Part shown: positions 11,869-16,875 of the stretch, piece after piece
How positions within the stretch are numbered: position 1 is the first letter of the stretch
Layout: each line of letters opens with the position of its first letter
NCBI GenBank assembly: GCA_900757385.1
Contig: CAAENO010000154.1
Coordinates: forward strand, 1-16,875
Source: an uncultured Collinsella sp.
GTDB taxonomy: Bacteria > Actinomycetota > Coriobacteriia > Coriobacteriales > Coriobacteriaceae
DNA length: 16,875 nt
Direction: 5' to 3'
Notes under the pieces: generated by a model
The model's database searches: none
Told to the model about the DNA's origin: nothing
The model's input: only the letters and a program-made list of their open reading frames with translations
Translations under genes and position numbers: made by a program

Positions 11869-14019
11869 ATGGCATCCAAATACTCCATGAACGACCGTCC
11901 CAGCTGGCCTCGCCGCGCCATCGTTACCGCCGGCGAGCCCTACGGCAACAAGGGCCTTCACTTTGGCCACGTTGGCGGCGTCTTTGTCCCGGCCGACTTC
12001 TTCGCCCGCTTCCTGCGCGACCGCCTGGGCCGCGAGAACGTCATCTTCACCTCGGGCACCGACTGCTACGGCTCGCCCATCATGGAGAGCTACCGCAAGC
12101 TCAAGGAGAATGAAGGCTACGATAAGTCCATCGGCGAGTATGTCGAGTCCAATCACTCCCGCCAGGCCGCGACCCTCAACAACTACAACATCAGCTGTGA
12201 CATCTACGGCGGCTCGGGCCTTGAGCCGGCTGCGCAGATTCACAACGAGGTGACCGCGGAGATTATCGAGCGTCTGCACGAGCAGGGCACCATCTCCAAG
12301 CGCTCCACGCTGCAGTTCTACGATGCCAAGGCCGGCACGTTCCTCAACGGCCGCCAGGTCATCGGCCGCTGCCCCATCCAGGGCTGCAAGTCCGAGAAGG
12401 CTTATGCCGACGAGTGCGATCTGGGCCACCAGTTTGAGCCCGAGGAGCTCATCGCGCCCAAGAGCCAGCTCACCGGCGAGGTGCCCGAGCTGCGCCCGGT
12501 CGACAATCTCTACTTTGATCTGCCGGCCTACCTCGACTTTATGAAGACCTATACCGCCAAGCTCGCCCAGAACCCGCAGGTTCGCTCCGTGGTCTCCAAG
12601 ACCATGGAGGAGTGGCTGCTGCCGGCTCAGCTCTACATCCAGAACAAGTTCCGCGAGGCCTTCGATGCCGTCGAGGGCCAGCTCCCCGAGCACACCGTGC
12701 TGGAGCCCGAGGGCAACAAGAGCAGCTTTACCGTCACCTTCCCCAGCTGGAAGGAGCGCGACGACGCCCACGCGGTGCTCGCCAACGGCGGCGTGCGCTT
12801 CCGCAGCGGCAAGGCGCTCGTGCCCTTCCGCATCACCGGCAACATCGACTGGGGCGTTCCGGTGCCCGAGGTTGACGGCGTAACCGACGTCACCTGCTGG
12901 TGCTGGCCCGAGAGCCTGTGGGCGCCCATCAGCTATACGCGTACCGTGCTCGCACGCGATGCCAAGGCCGCCGGCGTGACCGAGGGCGTCGCCGCCCAGG
13001 ATGCCGCCCTCATGGGCGAGCCCGCCGCCGATTCCACGCAGGTCCCCGTGCCCACCTACCAGCACAGCTCGCTCGACTGGCGCGACTGGTGGTGCTCGGA
13101 CGACGCGCAGATCTACCAGTTCATCGGTCAGGACAACATCTATTTCTACTGCATCGCGCAAACCGCCATGTGGGAGGCCCTGGGTTGGGACCTTACGCAG
13201 AGCACCGTCAGCGCCTGCTATCACCTGCTCTACATGGGCAAAAAGGCGAGCTCGTCCTCGCAGACCCCTCCCCCGCCGGCAGACGACCTGCTCAACCACT
13301 ACACCTGCGAGCAGATGCGCGCGCACTGGCTGTCGCTCGGCCTATCCGAGAAGCCGGTGAGCTTTAGCCCCAAGGCATACGACACGCGTGTGACCGGCAA
13401 GGACAAGGACGGCAACGAGGTGCGTGCCTGCGACGACAAGCGCGTTATCGATCCGGCCCTTAAGGAGAGCGCGCTGCTGACCGGCGTCTTCAACCGCCTG
13501 GCCCGCAGCTGCTTCTACGGCGTCGCCATCAAGGAGAGCGACGAGAGCCCCTATCGCAACGGCTGCATCCCCGCCGGCGCCGCCTCCGCCACTGTGGTCG
13601 AAGCCGCCGAGCAGGCAGCTCTCGCCTTTGAGCAAGCCATGTACAAGTTCGAGACGCACCGCGCGCTCGCCGTGTGCGACGACTACCTGCGTGCCGCCAA
13701 CAAGCGCTGGAGCGACGCCTCTAAGGCCGCCAACAAGCTCGAGGGCGAGCCGGCAAACGCCGCAATGACGCAGGCCCTCGTCGACGCCTTTACCGAGCTG
13801 CGCGTGGCGACCGTGCTCATGCACGGCATCGTCCCTGCCGGCTGCGAGCTCATCTGCGAGTACTTCGACGTTGACCCGGTCGCCTTCTTTAGCTGGGATA
13901 ACATCTTCGCCTCCACGGATGAGTTTGTGGAGAGCCTGGGCGAGAAGCCCGGCGAGCACCGCGTGAAGCCGCTACCCCCGCGCTTCGACTTCTTCAGCAA
14001 GCACGAGAGCCAGTACTAG
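11869..14019 (+). CDS. Methionyl-tRNA synthetase-like class I tRNA ligase, divergent
   Basis: 716 residues. The Rossmann part starts VTAGEPYGNKGLHFGH (HIGH-type motif HFGH, 31-34); a zinc knuckle CPIQGC..ECDLGH (C168, C173, C183, H187) and IAPKSQLTGEVPELR follow as in MetG. FIGQDNIYFY matches MetG's 'FIGKDIVYFH'. Two departures: the KMSKS loop is GKKASSSS (457-464), and an insert of about 80 residues (roughly 265-345) splits the catalytic domain before WGVPVP. The C-terminal helical anticodon-type domain is present (ALLTGVFNRLARS); no C-terminal tRNA-binding fold is obvious. It may be the cell's methionine ligase or a paralogue with another task. Start: ATG 11869, AAGGAG 4 nt upstream (tight). 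It precedes the RNA methyltransferase on the same strand. Confidence 0.8.
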   Translation: MASKYSMNDRPSWPRRAIVTAGEPYGNKGLHFGHVGGVFVPADFFARFLRDRLGRENVIFTSGTDCYGSPIMESYRKLKENEGYDKSIGEYVESNHSRQAATLNNYNISCDIYGGSGLEPAAQIHNEVTAEIIERLHEQGTISKRSTLQFYDAKAGTFLNGRQVIGRCPIQGCKSEKAYADECDLGHQFEPEELIAPKSQLTGEVPELRPVDNLYFDLPAYLDFMKTYTAKLAQNPQVRSVVSKTMEEWLLPAQLYIQNKFREAFDAVEGQLPEHTVLEPEGNKSSFTVTFPSWKERDDAHAVLANGGVRFRSGKALVPFRITGNIDWGVPVPEVDGVTDVTCWCWPESLWAPISYTRTVLARDAKAAGVTEGVAAQDAALMGEPAADSTQVPVPTYQHSSLDWRDWWCSDDAQIYQFIGQDNIYFYCIAQTAMWEALGWDLTQSTVSACYHLLYMGKKASSSSQTPPPPADDLLNHYTCEQMRAHWLSLGLSEKPVSFSPKAYDTRVTGKDKDGNEVRACDDKRVIDPALKESALLTGVFNRLARSCFYGVAIKESDESPYRNGCIPAGAASATVVEAAEQAALAFEQAMYKFETHRALAVCDDYLRAANKRWSDASKAANKLEGEPANAAMTQALVDAFTELRVATVLMHGIVPAGCELICEYFDVDPVAFFSWDNIFASTDEFVESLGEKPGEHRVKPLPPRFDFFSKHESQY

Positions 14020-14033
14020 GCAACAGCAACGCG

Positions 14034-14151
14034 CCCGGGAATGATTATTCTGGGACGGGGATTAAAAAATCATTCCCGGGCGACGCAAAGTAGTCTTTTT
14101 GGGACGGGGATCATTAAATGATTTTTTAATCCCCGTCCCAGAATAATCATT
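14034..14151. repeat. Nested GGGACGGGG inverted repeats with competing pairings
   Basis: Three overlapping symmetries. A perfect 35-bp inverted repeat joins 14040-14074 with 14117-14151. The left half can pair with itself, CCCGGGAATGAT 14034-14045 with ATCATTCCCGGG 14069-14080. The right half can also do so, GGGACGGGGAT 14101-14111 with ATCCCCGTCCC 14129-14139. It fills the gap between the MetRS-like gene and the methyltransferase and ends about 20 nt before the latter's start. Related to the hairpin at 3456-3515. It may be an intercistronic terminator or attenuator, or a repeat inserted into a repeat. Confidence 0.7.
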
Positions 14152-14170
14152 TAGGTGGAAGGAAAGACGG

Positions 14171-15274
14171 ATGTCCAAGCCGCGTCGTCGTAAGCAGAAA
14201 AAGCAGGTCAAGGCCGAGCTCAAGCTCAGGCAGTTTGCCGCCACCGAGCTTTCCGACCAGCTTGCCGCCCTCCCCTGCGCTGCCGACCTGCCGCGCTTTA
14301 TGGTCGACACGGTTGCCGGCGCCTATACGCCTGCCGATGCCGAGCTCATGATCGGGGGCTTCGGCGCCGCGGCCACACGCCCGGTCACGCTGCGCACCAA
14401 CACGCTCAAGGCGACCGCCGAGGACATCGCCGCCGCGCTCGATGCCGTCGGCATCGCCCACAACCCCGTCGCCTGGTACCCAGACGCCTTCATCCTGCCC
14501 GACGCCCAGGTTTCCGACCTGTGGGACCTCGACATCTACCGCGACGGCAAGATCTACTTGCAAAGTCTGTCGTCCATGATGCCGCCGTTGGTCTTGGGCG
14601 CCCAGGCCGGCGAGGACATCCTGGACATGTGCGCGGCCCCCGGCGGCAAGACGACGCAGATCGCCGCCCTCACGCAGGGGCAGGCGCACCTTACCGCCTG
14701 CGAGATGAGCATTCCCCGCGCCGAGAAGCTCGAAGCCAACCTCCACCGCCAAGGCGCAAAAAACGTGCCCGTCATGCGCATCGACGCACGCGAGCTCGAC
14801 GAGTTCTTCCGCTTTGACCGTATCCTGCTCGACGCTCCCTGCACCGGCACGGGCACCGTCGTCAGCGGCAACGAGAAGAGCCTGCGCGGCCTCACCGAGC
14901 AGTTGCTGAGCAAGTGCGCCCGCTCGCAGCGAGCACTTCTGGACCGCGCCATGGGAGCCCTCAAACCGGGCGGCACGCTCGTCTATTCGACTTGTTCGAT
15001 CTTGCCGCAGGAAAACGAGGACGCCCTGCAAGAGGCCCTCGACAAGCATATGGACTGCGAGCTCATCCCCCTCGACGGCACGCCAAGCGAAAGTGAGGCA
15101 CGCCGCGCCCAGGAAGCTGGCGAGAAGCCGCGCATCGAGTCCAACGCCCTGACCGAGGCCATTGCCGCGGGTCAGGTATCGGCCATCGCCAACGGCCTGC
15201 CCGGCACGCTCACCATTCCGCCCAGCCGCGACTTTGAGGGCTTCTACATTGCCCTGATCCGAAAACGCAGTTAG
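14171..15274 (+). CDS. RsmB/NOP-type RNA (cytosine-5) methyltransferase
   Basis: 367 residues. It uses SAM to methylate C5 of a cytosine in rRNA or tRNA. Seen: SAM motif DMCAAPGGKTTQ (152-163), D205, the DAPCTGTG motif with C224 (release cysteine), and YSTCS with catalytic C275. The usual NusB-like N-terminal domain of RsmB is absent; instead there is a short basic tail (KPRRRKQKKQ, 3-12) and a small N1-like domain to about 130. RsmF/YebU-type or archaeal-type NSUN relatives fit as well; the target base cannot be told. Start: ATG 14171 with GGAAGGAAAG upstream. It converges on the small membrane protein gene. Confidence 0.9.
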   Translation: MSKPRRRKQKKQVKAELKLRQFAATELSDQLAALPCAADLPRFMVDTVAGAYTPADAELMIGGFGAAATRPVTLRTNTLKATAEDIAAALDAVGIAHNPVAWYPDAFILPDAQVSDLWDLDIYRDGKIYLQSLSSMMPPLVLGAQAGEDILDMCAAPGGKTTQIAALTQGQAHLTACEMSIPRAEKLEANLHRQGAKNVPVMRIDARELDEFFRFDRILLDAPCTGTGTVVSGNEKSLRGLTEQLLSKCARSQRALLDRAMGALKPGGTLVYSTCSILPQENEDALQEALDKHMDCELIPLDGTPSESEARRAQEAGEKPRIESNALTEAIAAGQVSAIANGLPGTLTIPPSRDFEGFYIALIRKRS

Positions 15275-15312
15275 CGCACGGATCCAAAACTCAACAAGCT
15301 ATCTCCGTGCGC
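15274..15312. terminator. Possible bidirectional hairpin between convergent genes
   Basis: GCGCACGGA (15274-15282) and TCCGTGCGC (15304-15312) form a perfect 9-bp stem around a 21-nt loop. It overlaps the last base of the methyltransferase stop and the tail of the small gene. There is no strong U-run on either side, so terminator function is uncertain. Confidence 0.4.
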
Positions 15313-15469
15313 GTTTGCCCTGCTGGTCGCGATGCTGTTTAAGCATCGTGCGCTCCTTGCGTTCGGCCCTTTTGCCCTTAATGGCCGTGACCACAAAGTA
15401 GATGACCGCGGCGGCAACAATTGCGCCCACACACAGGCCAATCGAGCCAAACATTGCTGTCAATTCCAT
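15299..15469 (-). CDS. Small membrane protein, 56 residues (unknown function)
   Basis: MELTAMFGSIGLCVGAIVAA continues into AVIYFVVTAIKG, a single transmembrane helix (about 7-30), then a very basic tail (KGKRAERKERTMLKQHRDQQ and GKRARR). A strong Shine-Dalgarno, AGAGGTGA, lies 6 nt before the ATG at 15469. The topology is probably N-out with the basic tail in the cytoplasm. No family recognised; the tail could touch nucleic acid or ribosomes, which is only inference. It is convergent with the methyltransferase and divergent from the 15661 gene. Confidence 0.75.
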   Translation of the reverse strand: MELTAMFGSIGLCVGAIVAAAVIYFVVTAIKGKRAERKERTMLKQHRDQQGKRARR

Positions 15470-15516
15470 ACCGCGTCACCTCTCTTTTAAACGGGACTTT
15501 CAAGATAGCACCTCGA

Positions 15517-15580
15517 TCCCCGCCACCACAGCTCCTTCACGTTCGCCGGCCCTTCGGTCTAACGAATTGCGTGGCGGGGA
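15517..15580. other. Inverted repeat upstream of the small membrane protein
   Basis: TCCCCGCCAC (15517-15526) and GTGGCGGGGA (15571-15580) are a perfect 10-bp inverted repeat around 44 nt that include the smaller GCCGG...CCGGC-like symmetry. It lies in the intergenic gap between divergent genes; it may be a leader hairpin or an operator. It does not match a tRNA. Confidence 0.4.
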
Positions 15581-15645
15581 AAAATCAACTCGTCAAACGA
15601 TTTAGCATTCGCAATTCCGGCTGCATCGCGCCGGCCGTCATCGCA

Positions 15646-15651
15646 TAGAAT
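15646..15651 (+). promoter_or_regulatory. Possible -10 box (TAGAAT), leaderless start for the 15661 gene
   Basis: TAGAAT ends 9 nt before the ATG at 15661, and no Shine-Dalgarno lies between. If used, transcription would begin at or within a few bases of the ATG. Confidence 0.4.
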
Positions 15652-15660
15652 CGAGCTTCC

Positions 15661-16752
15661 ATGGATACCCTCAACGATCTAAATGAGCGCGTCGACGCCT
15701 TCGTCGGCACCAGCTCCTTCGACACGCCTGCCGCGGCAAACGACCAAGCCCCCATCGATGTGCCCGCCGAGGTTCACGAGGACATCGTCGCCTCGGTCGA
15801 TTTCTCCGAGGTCGAGCTCGCAGACGAGTTCACCGAGCCCCAGGTAGCCGTGACCCCCAACGGACTGCTCCCCATGGAGCCGCTGCCCATCGACGGGCGT
15901 TTGCGCAAGGCGGCCCTTCGCATGCCTGACGAGATTGAGGAGGCCAGCGGCTTTACGCTCTTTGGCCGCCGCATCAAGTCGCTCATTTACACCACCGATG
16001 TCGCGGTTATCCGCAACTCCAACGCCGATGCCGTCTTTGCGGTCTACCCTTTCACGCCGCAGCCCGCCATTACGCAAGCGCTGCTGACCGTCGCCGAGTG
16101 CCCGGTCTTTGTAGGTGTGGGCGGTGGCACCACCACTGGTAAGCGCTCCGTGCAGATGGCAGCCGTCTCCGAGATGCAGGGCGCGGCGGGATGCGTGGTC
16201 AACTCCCCCGCCACCGCCGAGATGGTCGAGCACATCACCAACATCGCCGACATCCCCGTCATCGCTACGGTCGTTCGCTGCGACGACGATGCCCACGCCA
16301 AGGTGCGCGCTGGAGCCAAGATTCTCAACATCGCCGCCGGCAAGAACACGCCCCAGGTCCTACGCGAGCTGCGCAAGCACTATCCCAACCTGCCGCTCAT
16401 CGCGCCGGGCGGCAAGACGCCAGAGAGCATCCGTGAAACCATCGCCGCCGGCGCCAACGCCATCATCTGGACGCCGCCTTCGGCCCAGCAGCTACAGACC
16501 GACATGATGCAGCGTTATCGCAAGATGAAGGAAGACGCCACACCTGTCATCTCGCACGACGATGTGCCCATTATCGACCAGGTCTCCGCCGCCGAGGTCA
16601 GCCAGGTCGAGAACATGAATCCCGACGTGCCGATTCCCGACGAAGTCATCGAGCGCGTCGCTTCGATCCACGAGCGCGTCGAGGAGCATCGCGCCAACCG
16701 CGGCCTCAAGCCGTCACTGCACGGCTTCTTCTTCCGCGGAAAGAAACGCTAA
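15661..16752 (+). CDS. Probable TIM-barrel phosphate-binding protein (unknown function)
   Basis: 363 residues. Residues 1 to about 75 are acidic and poorly ordered; 100-290 look like a (beta/alpha) barrel: VFVGVGGGTTTGKRS, GCVVNSPATAEMVEHI, DIPVIATVV, GAKILNIAAGKNT, LPLIAPGGKTPESI and GANAIIWTPPS follow each other as strand-loop-helix units, ending with a Gly-Gly phosphate-type loop like that of KDPG-aldolase-type or indole-glycerol-phosphate-type barrels. Residues 290-363 are charged and helical, ending FFFRGKKR. Catalytic residues are not obvious. Coriobacterial relatives are often labelled only 'hydrolase'. Start: ATG 15661, apparently without a ribosome-binding site. The second IS begins 25 bp after its stop. 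Confidence 0.75.
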   Translation: MDTLNDLNERVDAFVGTSSFDTPAAANDQAPIDVPAEVHEDIVASVDFSEVELADEFTEPQVAVTPNGLLPMEPLPIDGRLRKAALRMPDEIEEASGFTLFGRRIKSLIYTTDVAVIRNSNADAVFAVYPFTPQPAITQALLTVAECPVFVGVGGGTTTGKRSVQMAAVSEMQGAAGCVVNSPATAEMVEHITNIADIPVIATVVRCDDDAHAKVRAGAKILNIAAGKNTPQVLRELRKHYPNLPLIAPGGKTPESIRETIAAGANAIIWTPPSAQQLQTDMMQRYRKMKEDATPVISHDDVPIIDQVSAAEVSQVENMNPDVPIPDEVIERVASIHERVEEHRANRGLKPSLHGFFFRGKKR

Positions 16753-16784
16753 CCCCCAACAGCAAGGCCCGCCCCACTGAACTG

Positions 16785-16816
16785 CCTCCCATTTCTTGGA
16801 CATGAGAAATGGGAGG
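16785..16816 (+). promoter_or_regulatory. Hairpin that would mask the transposase ribosome-binding site
   Basis: CCTCCCATTTCT (16785-16796) and AGAAATGGGAGG (16805-16816) pair perfectly over 12 bp with an 8-nt loop. The 3' arm ends in GGGAGG, the Shine-Dalgarno of the frame at 16825, and is followed by CTTTCTTT. Readthrough RNA from outside the IS would hide this site or terminate; RNA started inside might not. Confidence 0.55.
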
Positions 16817-16824
16817 CTTTCTTT

Positions 16825-16875
16825 ATGCGCGTTGATTTGAGAGTGAAGCATGATATCGAGGCCAGGAAGGCGGCC
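16825..16875 (+). CDS. IS3-family transposase OrfA, N-terminal fragment
   Basis: The first 17 codons read MRVDLRVKHDIEARKAA with no stop. This resembles the start of IS150-type OrfA, whose helix-turn-helix follows soon after. GGGAGG sits 8 nt before the ATG. The gene is cut by the end of the window, so only its position in the IS and the start of the protein can be judged. Confidence 0.65.
   Translation, partial: MRVDLRVKHDIEARKAA

Larger units (their letters stand above)
16778..16875 (+). mobile_element. IS3-family (IS150-like) element, left end
   Basis: The left inverted repeat TGAACTGCCTCCCATTTCTT starts at 16778 and runs on with GGACA to 16802. It follows the IS150 pattern (TGTACTGC.CCCATTT..TTGGAC) and shares ATTTCTTGGAC with the element end at 72-96. 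A transposase reading frame begins at 16825. The element continues past the window. Confidence 0.75.

Noticed and set aside
11743..13326. Long minus-strand open frame (527 codons) opposite the MetRS-like gene
   Set aside because: Val/Gly/Leu/Ala-rich shadow without motifs; the plus strand carries clear tRNA-ligase motifs.
14147..15049. Minus-strand open frame (300 codons) opposite the RNA methyltransferase
   Set aside because: The plus strand has intact SAM and double-cysteine motifs; the opposite frame has none.
15517..15580. Possible tRNA from the GC-rich inverted repeat
   Set aside because: The stem spacing, lack of a T-loop GTTCRA and lack of an anticodon arm do not fit a tRNA.
1..16875. 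A defence or phage system
   Set aside because: Apart from two IS ends, all coding regions are metabolic, RNA-modifying or unassigned; no nuclease, toxin-antitoxin, integrase or phage genes were recognised.

Overview
The window is GC-rich bacterial chromosome. Gene content and style (dense genes, strong GC-biased third codon positions, hairpin-type intergenic repeats) point to an actinobacterium of the Coriobacteriia, most like Collinsella. That assignment is inference from gene types and repeat style; there is no rRNA or other phylogenetic marker here.

Layout: positions 1-96 are the 3' end of an IS3-family (IS150-like) insertion sequence. Next come a minus-strand pair, an M20 dipeptidase and a HAD phosphatase, divergent from a plus-strand DegV protein. 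DegV converges on a minus-strand LOG-family gene, with two palindromic repeats between them. Upstream of LOG on the minus strand is tgt, with a terminator between them. An SDR oxidoreductase (minus) follows and is divergent from a large acidic coiled-coil protein with a C-terminal membrane anchor. A minus-strand operon then holds a DUF3267-like membrane metalloprotease, queH and queA. Divergent from it on the plus strand are a divergent methionyl-tRNA synthetase-like protein and an RsmB/NOP-type RNA m5C methyltransferase. The right side has a 56-residue membrane protein (minus), a 363-residue probable TIM-barrel protein (plus), and the 5' end of a second IS3-family element in the same orientation as the first.

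Functionally the window leans toward tRNA and rRNA maturation. tgt, queA and queH cover base exchange at G34, the queuosine cyclopentene-diol step and epoxyqueuosine reduction; the MetRS-like protein and the RNA methyltransferase add to this theme. No QueC/D/E/F genes lie in the window.

The most notable non-coding signal is a pair of about 140-nt elements at 5904-6044 and 9133-9275. Each lies just beyond the stop codon of a minus-strand gene (the SDR and queA). Their loops are nearly identical while the long stems differ in sequence but keep pairing, the pattern expected of a conserved folded RNA or a structured mobile element. Three other repeat families also occur: GTTGCGGTG palindromes, GGGACGGGG hairpins, and GTCCCCAAGTGCC direct repeats.

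Intergenic stretches not covered by a gene: 67-188 (IS end plus half a palindrome), 3360-3527 (two palindromes), 4287-4499 (terminator plus hairpin), 5640-6075 (tgt promoter, an inverted repeat, structured element A), 6877-7170 (divergent leader region), 8935-9301 (palindrome, direct repeat, structured element B), 15470-15660 (one inverted repeat and a possible promoter).
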